Positions 1-9,821 of a stretch of 64,000 bases of DNA are shown one piece after another (the stretch's first letter is position 1; each line of letters starts with the position of its first letter). This stretch comes from Agromyces hippuratus. GTDB lineage: Bacteria; Actinomycetota; Actinomycetes; Actinomycetales; Microbacteriaceae. The notes beneath the pieces are model-generated. The model did not search any database, was not told where the DNA came from, and worked only from the letters and a program-made list of their open reading frames with translations. The DNA lies in contig NZ_JACCFI010000001.1 of the NCBI RefSeq assembly GCF_013410355.1, positions 3,840,135-3,904,134 of the forward strand, read 5' to 3'. The position numbers and the translations under genes were made by a program.

Positions 1-1720
1 CGCCGAACGGCCGCTCCTCGAGATCAAGGATCTCCAGGTCGGCTTCAACACCCAGGACGGTCTCGTCAAGGCCGTCGACGGGGTGAACATCACCCTCTAC
101 CGCGGGCAGAGCCTCGCGATCGTGGGAGAGTCGGGCTCCGGCAAGTCGACGACCGCGCACGCGATCATCAACCTGCTCCCGGGCACCGGGCATGTCTCGG
201 GCGGTCAGATCCTCCTCGACGGGCAGGACCTCACCAAGGCGTCGAAGCGGGACATGGAGGTCGTCCGCGGCCGCAAGATCGGCTTCGTCCCCCAAGACCC
301 GATGTCGAACCTCAACCCCGTGTGGTCGATCGGCTTCCAGGTCGAGGAGGCCATCAAGGCCAACGGCATCGCCACCGGCCGCAAAGAGGTCAAGGCGCGC
401 GCCATCCAGGTGCTGAAGCAGGCGGGCCTCGGCGACGCCGACCGTCGCATGCGGCAGTTCCCGCACCAGTTCTCGGGCGGCATGCGCCAGCGCGTGCTGA
501 TCGGCATGGGGCTCGCGGCCAACCCGCAGCTGCTCATCGCCGACGAGCCGACCTCGGCGCTCGACGTCACGGTGCAGCGCGTCATCCTCGACCACCTCGA
601 GTCGCTCACCCGTGAACTCGGCACGACCCTGCTGTTCATCACGCACGACCTCGGCCTCGCCGCCGAGCGCGCCGAGCAGCTCGTGGTCATGTACAAGGGC
701 CGCGTCGTGGAGTCGGGTCCGTCGGTCGAGATCCTGCAGAACCCGCAGCACCCGTACACGCAGCGTCTCGTCGCCGCGGCGCCGAGCCTCGCCTCGCGTC
801 GCATCCAGGCGACGGGTTCGATCGCGGCCGCCGAGTCGTCGATGGCCGAGGGTGCAGCACATGCCGCAGGCGACGCGATCGACCTGATCGCGACCGCCGA
901 GGCGCGTGCCGAGGCGCTGGCCGCAGCGCCGGCTGCAGCACCGGCGATCGTGGTCGAAGACCTCACCAAGGTCTTCAAGATCCGCGGCTCCGGCGACTTC
1001 ACCGCGGTCGACAAGGTCTCGTTCCAGATTCCCAAGGGCACCACCATGGCGCTCGTGGGCGAGTCGGGCTCGGGCAAGTCGACCGTCGCGAAGATGCTGC
1101 TGAAGCTCGAAGACGCGACGAGCGGCAAGATCGTCGTCGGCGGCAAAGACCTGGCGAGCGTGACCGGCAAGGAGCTCTTCAACCTCCGCAGCCGCATGCA
1201 GCCGGTCTTCCAGGACCCGTACGGTTCGCTGAACCCGCTGCGCAACATCGGCAACACCATCGCCGAGCCGTTGTTCACCCACAAGGTCGGCACCAACGCC
1301 TCGCGTCGTGAGCGGGTCTACGAGCTGCTCGACCAGGTGTCGCTGCCGCGCACGCTCATCAGCCGCTACCCGAACGAGCTCTCGGGCGGCCAGCGCCAGC
1401 GCATCGCCATCGCGCGTGCACTCGCACTGAAGCCCGAGATCGTCGTGCTCGACGAGGCCGTGTCGGCGCTCGACGTGCTGGTGCAGGCTCAGATCCTGCG
1501 CCTGCTCGCCGATCTGCAGGCCGAACTCGGCCTGACGTACCTCTTCATCACGCACGACCTCGCGGTCGTGCGCGTCATCGCCGACCACGTCTGCGTGATG
1601 CAGAAGGGTCGCATCGTCGAGGCGGCGACCACCGACGAGGTGTTCGACAACCCGCAGGAGCAGTACACCAAGGATCTCCTCGCGGCGATCCCCGGAGCGA
1701 GCATCGAGCTCGGCGCCTAG
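1..1720 (+). CDS. Dipeptide/oligopeptide ABC transporter ATP-binding protein, two fused ATPase domains (5' end outside window)
   Basis: This protein supplies the ATP hydrolysis for a peptide (Dpp/Opp-type) or nickel-type importer at the inner face of the membrane. The frame is open from base 2, so the gene starts outside the window; the GTG at 83 is an internal codon. Two complete ATPase domains lie in tandem. The first has Walker A GESGSGKST, the Q-loop region QDPMSNLNP, signature FSGGMRQR and Walker B LLIADEPTSALD. The second has GESGSGKST, QDPYGSLNP, LSGGQRQR and IVVLDEAVSALD. The QDP..SLNP motif is typical of the peptide/nickel subfamily, and the layout is that of a DppD-DppF fusion. In the second domain the usual Pro after the Walker B Glu is Ala. 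Permease and binding-protein genes are presumably upstream. The hairpin at 1747-1782 follows the stop codon. Confidence 0.93.
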   Translation, partial: AERPLLEIKDLQVGFNTQDGLVKAVDGVNITLYRGQSLAIVGESGSGKSTTAHAIINLLPGTGHVSGGQILLDGQDLTKASKRDMEVVRGRKIGFVPQDPMSNLNPVWSIGFQVEEAIKANGIATGRKEVKARAIQVLKQAGLGDADRRMRQFPHQFSGGMRQRVLIGMGLAANPQLLIADEPTSALDVTVQRVILDHLESLTRELGTTLLFITHDLGLAAERAEQLVVMYKGRVVESGPSVEILQNPQHPYTQRLVAAAPSLASRRIQATGSIAAAESSMAEGAAHAAGDAIDLIATAEARAEALAAAPAAAPAIVVEDLTKVFKIRGSGDFTAVDKVSFQIPKGTTMALVGESGSGKSTVAKMLLKLEDATSGKIVVGGKDLASVTGKELFNLRSRMQPVFQDPYGSLNPLRNIGNTIAEPLFTHKVGTNASRRERVYELLDQVSLPRTLISRYPNELSGGQRQRIAIARALALKPEIVVLDEAVSALDVLVQAQILRLLADLQAELGLTYLFITHDLAVVRVIADHVCVMQKGRIVEAATTDEVFDNPQEQYTKDLLAAIPGASIELGA

Positions 1721-1746
1721 GCACCGAGCGGCAGTCGCGCCACGCG

Positions 1747-1782
1747 AGCGCCCGGCATCCGATCACTCGGAGGCCGGGCGCT
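1747..1782 (+). terminator. Rho-independent terminator after the ABC transporter gene
   Basis: A perfect 10-bp stem (AGCGCCCGGC / GCCGGGCGCT) with a 16-nt loop begins 27 bp after the stop codon. Its 3' arm ends in T and is followed by TTCGCGTT, a weak U-tract of the kind common in GC-rich genomes. Confidence 0.75.
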
Positions 1783-1796
1783 TTCGCGTTCTCAGC

Positions 1797-1823
1797 TTCA
1801 CAGGGCGCGGGGCAGGGTACGCT
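1797..1823 (+). promoter_or_regulatory. Possible typA promoter
   Basis: TTCACA (1797-1802) and TACGCT (1818-1823) are separated by 15 bp. They lie in the 234-bp gap before typA and imply a leader of about 125 nt. The match is moderate and the spacing is short, so this is tentative. Confidence 0.35.
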
Positions 1824-1954
1824 AGAGGGGCGCACGCCGTCACTGCGGCATCCTGCGCTCCCCACAGACCTTCATCTCAGCGCTTCCACGCTGTCTCCGT
1901 GCGCTGATCTCTTGCTCGGGGGCGACGGGGGGCCGGCACCCTCGAGGACCAAAC

Positions 1955-3859
<1,905 letters not shown>

Positions 3860-3878
3860 CAGGCACCACCGCAGACGA

Positions 3879-3916
3879 GCGGATGCCCCGGGGTCGATCG
3901 ACCCCGGGGCATCCGC
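3879..3916 (+). terminator. Strong intrinsic terminator after typA
   Basis: A perfect 38-nt palindrome (arms beginning GCGGATGCCCCGGGGTCG) is followed at once by TTTTCGCGTT. It begins 20 bp after the typA stop codon and is the most classical terminator in the window. Confidence 0.9.
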
Positions 3917-4030
3917 TTTTCGCGTTGCATCTTTCGCGTCGTATCAAGGGGAGACCGCTCTCACGTTTCGCGGGGAACATGTATGCGCATTGGAGGTTCC
4001 TCCCAGAGTCGGTGCGTACCGTAGCTGAGG

Positions 4031-4060
4031 TTGTCTCGCACCTGACTCAGAAAATACGTA
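4031..4060 (+). promoter_or_regulatory. Predicted promoter of the M23 peptidase gene
   Basis: TTGTCT (4031-4036) and TACGTA (4055-4060) are separated by 18 bp. Transcription would begin only a few bases before the ATG at 4073, giving an almost leaderless message. A small palindrome (GGAGGTTCCTCC) lies about 30 bp upstream. Confidence 0.45.
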
Positions 4061-4072
4061 ACGCACCCATAT

Positions 4073-4945
4073 ATGACTCCCCCCAAGCACGGCCGCCGCG
4101 CGGCCACCTCCAGCCCTGCCCGCCCCACCCCCGTACTCCGCACCCGCCGGCTCTCCGCCGGCATCCGGAGCAGCCTCGCCCGTATGGGCGCAGCGCGCAC
4201 CGGCGACGTTCGCACCGGCGACGCTCGCAACGGCACTGCGTCGCTTCGACCGGCGTTCGCCGTCATCGCGATGTCGTTCGCCGCGGCCATGATGGTCGCC
4301 ACGAGCGTTCCCGCGCTGGCCGTCACCGCGACCGGCTCGGAGGATCGTGCCTCGGTCTACGCTCCGATCGAAGACACGATCGAGTACGCGCCGCAGAGCG
4401 TCGAGGTCGGCAGTGAGGCCGTGATGTCGCAGCTCGCGGCCGAGCAGTACGACGTCGAGGCCGCACCGCCGCCCATCACGTCGAAGGTCGCGAGCCTCGG
4501 CAGCGTGGAGCTCATCGACACGAACGCGATCGTCTGGCCGGTGCAGAACCCCGGCAAGCGCAGCGGCGGCTACGGCCCGCGTTCGGCACCGTGCTCGGGA
4601 TGCTCGACGTTCCACGACGGCGTCGACTTCACGCCCGGCAACGGCACCCCCGTGATGTCGATCGCCGACGGCGTGGTCGTGCTCGCAACCGAGAACGGCG
4701 GCGGACTCGGCGTCAACGTCGAGGTGCAGCACAACATCGGCGGCGAGCTCATCACGAGCTCGTACGCCCACATGCAGTACGGCTCGATCGCCGTCGCGGT
4801 CGGGCAGCAGGTCACCGCCGGGCAGCAGCTCGGGCTCGTCGGCACGACCGGTCAGTCGACCGGCCCGCACCTGCACCTCGAGATGTTCGGCTCCGACGGC
4901 GTGCGGTTCGACGGCGTCGCCTGGCTGTCGTCGCGCGTGGGCTGA
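4073..4945 (+). CDS. Secreted M23 (LytM-type) peptidoglycan metallopeptidase
   Basis: This is a probable secreted endopeptidase acting on cell-wall cross-links. The N-terminal ~60 residues are Arg/Ala-rich. A hydrophobic export segment (VIAMSFAAAMMVATSVPALA) ends near residue 85. The last ~110 residues form the M23 domain, with zinc/catalytic motifs FHDGVDF and, further on, HLHLE in GTTGQSTGPHLHLEMF. The core is intact, so it is likely active rather than a degenerate LytM regulator. An extra Cys pair (CSGC) precedes the first motif. The ATG at 4073 has no Shine-Dalgarno but sits close below a promoter-like sequence. The in-frame ATG at 4184 would give a more usual signal peptide, so the true start is uncertain. 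It stands alone between typA and a convergent gene. Confidence 0.88.
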   Translation: MTPPKHGRRAATSSPARPTPVLRTRRLSAGIRSSLARMGAARTGDVRTGDARNGTASLRPAFAVIAMSFAAAMMVATSVPALAVTATGSEDRASVYAPIEDTIEYAPQSVEVGSEAVMSQLAAEQYDVEAAPPPITSKVASLGSVELIDTNAIVWPVQNPGKRSGGYGPRSAPCSGCSTFHDGVDFTPGNGTPVMSIADGVVVLATENGGGLGVNVEVQHNIGGELITSSYAHMQYGSIAVAVGQQVTAGQQLGLVGTTGQSTGPHLHLEMFGSDGVRFDGVAWLSSRVG

Positions 4946-4988
4946 CCGGACGCTCGGCGCCGATGGCGCCTCACCGGCCCTCGGTGAC

Positions 4989-5801
4989 TCAGACGCCGGT
5001 GAAGACGGGGTCGCGCTTCTCCATGAAGGCTGCGACGCCCTCGCGCATGTCGTTCGTGCGGAACGCATCACCGAAGGCCGCGATCTCGAGGTCGGTCGCC
5101 GATTCCGTGCGGCGCCCGGCCGCGTCGACGAGCACGCGCTTGGCGAGGGCCACCGCGGGCGCGGCGTTCGCATCCACTTCGGCGAGCGTGGCCCTGGCCC
5201 CCGCGAGCAGCGACTCCCGGTCGGGGAACGACCGCACGACGAGGCCGATCGCGACCGCTTCGGCCGTGTCGATGCGCCTGCCCGTGTAGATGAGCTCCTT
5301 CGCGCGGGCGAGTCCGACCGCACGGGGGAGGCGCACCGTGCCGCCGAAGCCCGGGATGAGACCCAGGTGCACCTCGGGTTGACCGAAGCTCGAGGCATCC
5401 GTCGCGTAGATGAAATCGCAGGCGAGCGCGAGCTCGAGGCCGCCGCCGAGCGCGAAGCCGTCGACGCACGCGATCACGGGGGCGGAGAGGCCCTCGATCG
5501 CCGCGGCCACGCGATGGCCGAGGCGCGACGCCTCCTCGCCCTGTTCGGGTGTGAGTCCTGCCATCGACCGGATGTCGGCCCCTGCGACGAACGCGCGACC
5601 GCCTGCCCCGGTGACCAGCACACCGCGCACGGCGCTGCCTTCGGCGGCGAGCGACTCGACGACGCCGAGCAGGGCCGAGAGCACGTCGGGGGAGAGGGCG
5701 TTCAGCGCCTTCGGGCGGTCGATCGTCACGATCGCGAGTCCGCCGTCGCGCTCGACGCGCACATCGGGCGCACTCTCGTGGGTGCTGGGCTCGGCCATCA
5801 T
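4989..5801 (-). CDS. Enoyl-CoA hydratase/isomerase (crotonase) family protein
   Basis: This 270-residue protein belongs to the crotonase superfamily, which hydrates 2-enoyl-CoA in fatty-acid beta-oxidation and related acyl-CoA reactions. Family hallmarks are the oxyanion-hole segments AFVAGADIRSM and GFALGGGLELALACDF, and the acidic catalytic region PEVHLGLIPGFGG. The Glu of GQPEVHLG fits the second catalytic Glu of true hydratases. The double ATG start (5801 or 5798) follows GGAGAGGACCG, a good Shine-Dalgarno. A -10-like TAGCGT (5844-5839, minus strand) lies about 37 nt upstream. No other beta-oxidation genes are adjacent, so the substrate cannot be inferred. Confidence 0.92.
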   Translation of the reverse strand: MMAEPSTHESAPDVRVERDGGLAIVTIDRPKALNALSPDVLSALLGVVESLAAEGSAVRGVLVTGAGGRAFVAGADIRSMAGLTPEQGEEASRLGHRVAAAIEGLSAPVIACVDGFALGGGLELALACDFIYATDASSFGQPEVHLGLIPGFGGTVRLPRAVGLARAKELIYTGRRIDTAEAVAIGLVVRSFPDRESLLAGARATLAEVDANAAPAVALAKRVLVDAAGRRTESATDLEIAAFGDAFRTNDMREGVAAFMEKRDPVFTGV

Positions 5802-5954
5802 CGGTCCTCTCCGCACGGCCCGTTCCGTGTCCCGCCCCACGCTACGCCATCGCCTCGGCGGGGTCGGGCGATAGAATTCCCAGCGGGGGCGATCGGATGC
5901 CTCGTGGTGGCCGCCCGCCCCGTCTCCCAGACCGCTGCACGCGAGGAGCCCGCC

Positions 5955-6404
5955 ATGCGACAGTCCATCACCCACCGCCGTGCGGGCGCCGCGGTGGTGA
6001 TCGCCGCAGTGACGGCGACGCTGCTCACCGGCTGCTTCCCGAACCCCGGCGACCTCGTCAACAAGGGCGTCGAAGACGCCATCGAAGACGCAACGGGCGG
6101 CGACGTCAGCCTCAGCGGCGAACTCCCCGCCGACTTCCCCGCATCGATCGCACTCATCGACGGCGAGATCACCTTCGCCGCGGGCGCCGGCGGGTCCGAA
6201 GGGTGGATCGTGATGGTCTCGTCGAGCTCGGCCGATCCCGTCGCCGATGCGGCAGCGAAGCTCGAGGCCGCGGGATTCACCGAAGACACCACCCTGAACG
6301 GTGACACCGCGAGCGCCGTCGTGTACTCCAACGGCGAGCACATCGTGCTCCTCGCGAGCGACGGCGAGGTCGTCACGTACACCGTCACGCAGCAGCCCGA
6401 ATGA
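5955..6404 (+). CDS. Small putative lipoprotein of unknown function
   Basis: This 149-residue protein has a clear lipoprotein signal: positively charged start MRQSITHRR, a hydrophobic stretch, then the lipobox LLTGC with the lipidated Cys near residue 25. The mature part is acidic and Gly/Ala/Ser-rich, and I recognise no domain in it. It is probably anchored on the outer face of the membrane. The ATG follows AGGAG at ideal spacing. A TAGAAT hexamer (5872-5877) may be its -10, giving a leader of about 70 nt. Its stop overlaps the start of the next membrane-protein gene (ATGA), so the two are translationally coupled and probably work together. Function unknown. Confidence 0.85.
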   Translation: MRQSITHRRAGAAVVIAAVTATLLTGCFPNPGDLVNKGVEDAIEDATGGDVSLSGELPADFPASIALIDGEITFAAGAGGSEGWIVMVSSSSADPVADAAAKLEAAGFTEDTTLNGDTASAVVYSNGEHIVLLASDGEVVTYTVTQQPE

Positions 6405-6784
6405 CGAACCGGAGCAGCCGAATCGGCACGATCGTCGTGGCCTTCCTGGTCGGACTCGCCTACGGCACCCTCGGCACGGTCGGACATCGCGCAACGCTGC
6501 AGCTCGGCGAGGTCTCGATCCCGTGGGGCCTCGTCGCCGCACTCGTCGGCGTCGCGGCCCTGCTGCTCGGCATGCGTCTCGTCGCAGGCGGGCGAACGGC
6601 CGCGGCCGCTGCCGGCGCCGGCATCATCGTGGCGGTCGCCGTGCTCACCCTGCCGGGGCCCGGAGGATCGGTGCTGATCGTGGGCGATCTCACCGGCACC
6701 ATCTGGTCGGTCGCACCCGCACTCATCGCGGTGTTCGTCGTCGCGTGGCCGAAGCTGCCGTCACGGCAGCCGCGCGACGCCTAG
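6401..6784 (+). CDS. Small integral membrane protein, DUF6113-like
   Basis: The 127-residue protein has about four hydrophobic segments (near residues 8-25, 40-58, 65-83 and 95-115) and no soluble domain. It resembles actinobacterial membrane proteins classed as DUF6113; that family name is from memory. The start overlaps the lipoprotein stop by 4 bp, and fdxA follows after 37 bp. In related actinobacteria similar small proteins lie next to fdxA-dapC, but no function is established. Confidence 0.78.
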   Translation: MTNRSSRIGTIVVAFLVGLAYGTLGTVGHRATLQLGEVSIPWGLVAALVGVAALLLGMRLVAGGRTAAAAAGAGIIVAVAVLTLPGPGGSVLIVGDLTGTIWSVAPALIAVFVVAWPKLPSRQPRDA

Positions 6785-6821
6785 ACTGGAATCCCAGCCT
6801 CTCGAAGGGACAGCGAACACC

Positions 6822-7142
6822 GTGACCTATGTCATCGCCCTTCCGTGCGTCGACGTCAAAGACCGCGCCTGCATCGACGAATGCCCCGTCGACTGCATCT
6901 ACGAGGGTGAGCGCTCGCTCTACATCCACCCCGACGAGTGCGTCGACTGCGGTGCGTGCGAGCCGGTCTGCCCCGTCGAGGCCATCTACTACGAAGACGA
7001 CCTGCCCGACGTCTGGGCCGACTACTACAAGGCCAACGTCGAATTCTTCGACGACATCGGCTCGCCCGGCGGCGCGGCCAAGATCGGCGTCATCCCGAAG
7101 GACCACCCCGTGATCGCGGTGCTCCCTCCCCAGGCGCACTGA
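6822..7142 (+). CDS. fdxA: Seven-iron ferredoxin FdxA/FdxC
   Basis: This is a soluble electron carrier with one 3Fe-4S and one 4Fe-4S cluster, 106 residues long. Cysteines at 9, 17, 21 and 25 and the run [12 protein letters not shown] (Cys40, 43, 46, 50) give the two cluster motifs, followed by the family's C-terminal extension. The start is GTG at 6822, behind AAGGGA. A -10-like TAGACT (6782-6787) overlaps the stop of the gene before. dapC begins 2 bp after its stop codon; the fdxA-dapC pair is conserved in actinobacteria, though no direct biochemical link is known. Confidence 0.96.
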   Translation: MTYVIALPCVDVKDRACIDECPVDCIYEGERSLYIHPDECVDCGACEPVCPVEAIYYEDDLPDVWADYYKANVEFFDDIGSPGGAAKIGVIPKDHPVIAVLPPQAH

Positions 7143-7144
7143 GC

Positions 7145-8260
7145 ATGGCTCGCGGCGAACTGCCCGACTACCCGTGGGACCTCATGGCGCCGTTCCGTGA
7201 GCGCGCCGCCGCGCACCCCGAGGGGGTCGTCGACCTGTCGATCGGCTCGCCGGTCGACCCCACCCCTGCGCTCGTTCGCGAGGCGCTCGCGAACGCGACC
7301 GATGGCCACGCCTATCCGCTGACGACGGGCACCGACGAACTGCGCGGCGCCATCATCGACTGGTTCGCCCGCCGCCGAGGCGTGACCGGGCTCACCGAGG
7401 CCAACGTGCTGCCCACGGTCGGATCCAAGGAGCTCGTCGCGCTCCTGCCGTTCCTGCTGGGACTCGGCGAAGGCGACGTCGTCGTGCACCCCCGTGCGGC
7501 CTACCCGAGCTACGAGATGGGCGCCGTGCTCGTCGGCGCCACGTCGATGGCATCCGACGACCCCGCCGAGTGGCCGGCCGCGACGAAGCTCGTGTGGCTG
7601 AACAGCCCGGGCAACCCCGACGGGCGCGTGCTCACGATCGACGAGTTGCGCGCCGCGCGCGAGCGCGCCCTCGAACTCGACGCGATCATCGTCGGCGACG
7701 AGTGCTACGCCGAGCTCGGCTGGGAGGGCGACTGGGCGGATGCCCCGATCCCGAGCCTGCTCGACCCGCGGGTCGTCGGCGACAGCCGCCGCAACACGCT
7801 CGTCGCCTACTCGCTGTCGAAGCAGTCGAACATGGCCGGCTACCGCACCGCCTTCATCGCGGGCTGCCGCACCGTCATCGGCCGCATCACGACCGTGCGC
7901 AAGCACGCGGGACTCATGCTCCCGCAGCCGCTGCAGGCCGCGATGATCGCGGCGCTCCGCGACGACGAGCACGTCGCCGAGCAGAAGGCGCGCTACCGCG
8001 CGCGTCGCGAGCAGCTGCTGCCCGCACTCGAGTCCGCGGGCTTCCGCGTCGACCACAGCGAGGCCGGACTCTACCTCTGGGCGACCGAGGGGTGCGATGG
8101 CTGGGACTCGATCGGCAGGCTCGCCGATCTCGGCATCGTCGCCGGCCCCGGCCACTTCTACGGCGTGCACCACCCCGAACATGTGCGGCTCTCACTGACG
8201 GCGACCGATGAGCGCATCGCCGCCGCGGCCGAGCGCCTTCGGGCCGCCGCCGCGGCGTGA
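7145..8260 (+). CDS. dapC: Succinyldiaminopimelate transaminase DapC
   Basis: DapC is a PLP enzyme that transaminates N-succinyl-2-amino-6-ketopimelate in the succinylase branch of diaminopimelate/lysine synthesis. The 371-residue protein is a fold-type I class I/II aminotransferase. It contains NSPGNPDGR, the cofactor-binding Asp region VGDECYAELGW and the Schiff-base Lys (K226) in SLSKQSNMAGYR. The C-terminal substrate-carboxylate Arg lies in HVRLSLTA. The start at 7145 is 2 bp after the fdxA stop. dapD and dapE, which act just before and after this step, are also in this window, which supports the specific name over a generic aminotransferase. Confidence 0.94.
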   Translation: MARGELPDYPWDLMAPFRERAAAHPEGVVDLSIGSPVDPTPALVREALANATDGHAYPLTTGTDELRGAIIDWFARRRGVTGLTEANVLPTVGSKELVALLPFLLGLGEGDVVVHPRAAYPSYEMGAVLVGATSMASDDPAEWPAATKLVWLNSPGNPDGRVLTIDELRAARERALELDAIIVGDECYAELGWEGDWADAPIPSLLDPRVVGDSRRNTLVAYSLSKQSNMAGYRTAFIAGCRTVIGRITTVRKHAGLMLPQPLQAAMIAALRDDEHVAEQKARYRARREQLLPALESAGFRVDHSEAGLYLWATEGCDGWDSIGRLADLGIVAGPGHFYGVHHPEHVRLSLTATDERIAAAAERLRAAAAA

Positions 8261-8335
8261 CATCCGCTGCATCGCGTGAGGTGTCGCCGCGCCAACTGTG
8301 ACTCTCGCCAACGGATAGGATGATCTGTTGGCGGG

Positions 8336-8366
8336 TGCGACAGTGTGTTCGGAGCCCGTCTAGGCT
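8336..8366 (+). promoter_or_regulatory. Predicted gltA promoter
   Basis: TGCGACA with a TAGGCT -10 (8361-8366) 18 bp downstream lies in the 183-bp gap between dapC and gltA. It would give a leader of about 70 nt. The -10 is good and the -35 weak. Confidence 0.45.
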
Positions 8367-8443
8367 GTATTCGGGTCGAGACCGCCAGAGCGATCGAGAC
8401 CGGAAAGCAGGTGACCGCGCAAGTGACGATCACAGGAGGCGCC

Positions 8444-9754
8444 GTGAGCGACGTCCGGAACAATGCGGCAGGGGAGACCCCCCAGACCGCGACCCTGAGC
8501 TTCGGCAGCACGACCGCCGAACTGCCCGTCCATGGTGCAGTGCAGGGCAACTCGAGCATCGACGTGTCGACGCTGACCCGTCAGACCGGGCTCACCGCGC
8601 TCGACTACGGGTTCGTCAACACCGCGTCGACGCGGTCCGCGATCACGTACATCGACGGCGAGCAGGGCATCCTGCGCTACCGCGGGTACCCGATCGAAGA
8701 ACTCGCGGCGAACTCGACGTTCCTCGAGGTCGCGTGGCTGCTCATCTACGGTGAGCTGCCGACCGCCGACCAGCTGGGCGAGTTCGACGAGAAGATCCGC
8801 CACCACACGCTGCTGCACGAAGACCTGAAGCGCTTCTTCTCGTCGCTGCCGCACACGGCGCACCCCATGTCGGTGCTCTCGAGCGCGGTGTCGGCCCTCT
8901 CGACGTACTACGAGGACTCGACCGACCCGAACGACCCCGAGCAGGTCGAGCTCACCATGGTGCGCCTGCTCGCGAAGCTGCCGGTCATCGCGGCCTATGC
9001 GCACAAGAAGTCGATCGGTCAGGCGTTCCTGTACCCCGACAACTCGCTGTCGTTCGTCGACAACTTCCTGAAGCTCAACTTCGGCAACATGGCGGAGCCG
9101 TTCCAGGTCGACCCGGTGCTCTCCACCGCGCTCGACCGGCTGCTCATCCTGCATGAAGACCACGAGCAGAACGCTTCGACCTCGACCGTGCGGCTCGTCG
9201 GTTCGACCGGTGCGAACCTCTACGCCTCGATCTCGGCGGGCATCCAGGCGCTCTCGGGCCCGCTCCACGGCGGCGCCAATGAGGCCGTGCTGCAGATGCT
9301 CGGTCGCATCCGCGACTCCGGCGAAGGCGTCGAGAAGTTCGTCGAGCGCGTGAAGAACAAGGAAGACGGCGTGAAGCTCATGGGCTTCGGGCACCGCGTC
9401 TACAAGAACTACGACCCGCGGGCGACGATCGTCAAGCAGTCGGCCGACGAGGTGCTCGCCGGGCTCGGCGTCGCCGACCCGCTGCTCGACATCGCCAAGG
9501 AGCTCGAGCAGTTCGCCCTGCAGGACGACTACTTCAAGGAGCGTCGTCTCTACCCGAACGTCGACTTCTACACCGGCGTCATCTACAAGGCGATGGGCTT
9601 CCCGACGCGCATGTTCACCGTGCTCTTCGCGATCGGCCGCCTGCCCGGATGGATGGCCCACTGGCGCGAGATGAACCTCGACCCGCAGACGAAGATCGGG
9701 CGCCCGCAGCAGCTCTACATCGGCGAGACCGAGCGGCACTACCCCTCGGTCTGA
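8444..9754 (+). CDS. gltA: Citrate synthase GltA (type II)
   Basis: Citrate synthase condenses oxaloacetate and acetyl-CoA at the entry of the TCA cycle. The 436-residue protein has all three catalytic residues: His275 in GPLHGGANEAV, His317 in GFGHRVYKNYDPRA and Asp374 in YPNVDFYTG. Length and the N-terminal beta-domain (QGNSSIDVSTLTRQTG) match the hexameric type II enzymes of actinobacteria. I chose the GTG at 8444 because AGGAGG lies 4 nt before it and the protein then starts MSDVRNNAAGE; the frame is open further upstream but that part has no conserved character. The gene is monocistronic, with its own promoter and a terminator shared with the convergent gene. Confidence 0.96.
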   Translation: MSDVRNNAAGETPQTATLSFGSTTAELPVHGAVQGNSSIDVSTLTRQTGLTALDYGFVNTASTRSAITYIDGEQGILRYRGYPIEELAANSTFLEVAWLLIYGELPTADQLGEFDEKIRHHTLLHEDLKRFFSSLPHTAHPMSVLSSAVSALSTYYEDSTDPNDPEQVELTMVRLLAKLPVIAAYAHKKSIGQAFLYPDNSLSFVDNFLKLNFGNMAEPFQVDPVLSTALDRLLILHEDHEQNASTSTVRLVGSTGANLYASISAGIQALSGPLHGGANEAVLQMLGRIRDSGEGVEKFVERVKNKEDGVKLMGFGHRVYKNYDPRATIVKQSADEVLAGLGVADPLLDIAKELEQFALQDDYFKERRLYPNVDFYTGVIYKAMGFPTRMFTVLFAIGRLPGWMAHWREMNLDPQTKIGRPQQLYIGETERHYPSV

Positions 9755-9772
9755 GCCGCAGCACACGACCGA

Positions 9773-9804
9773 ACGCCGGTCCCGCCCTCGGGCGGGGCCG
9801 GCGT
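9773..9804. terminator. Terminator between gltA and the convergent penicillin-acylase-family gene
   Basis: Arms ACGCCGGTCCCGCCC and GGGCGGGGCCGGCGT (one G-T wobble) surround a 2-nt centre. TTTCGCG follows on the plus strand. It sits in the 67-bp gap between convergent stops and probably serves both genes. Confidence 0.8.
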
Positions 9805-9821
9805 TTCGCGTCTCGGGTGGG

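Noticed and set aside
3917..4072. A riboswitch (c-di-AMP ydaO type) upstream of the M23 peptidase
   Set aside because: Such switches precede many actinobacterial wall hydrolase genes, but I could not find the conserved ydaO sequence blocks here.
8345..8443. An N-terminal extension of citrate synthase starting at 8345
   Set aside because: The added 33 residues are not conserved in character and overlap the predicted promoter; GTG 8444 has a strong AGGAGG.
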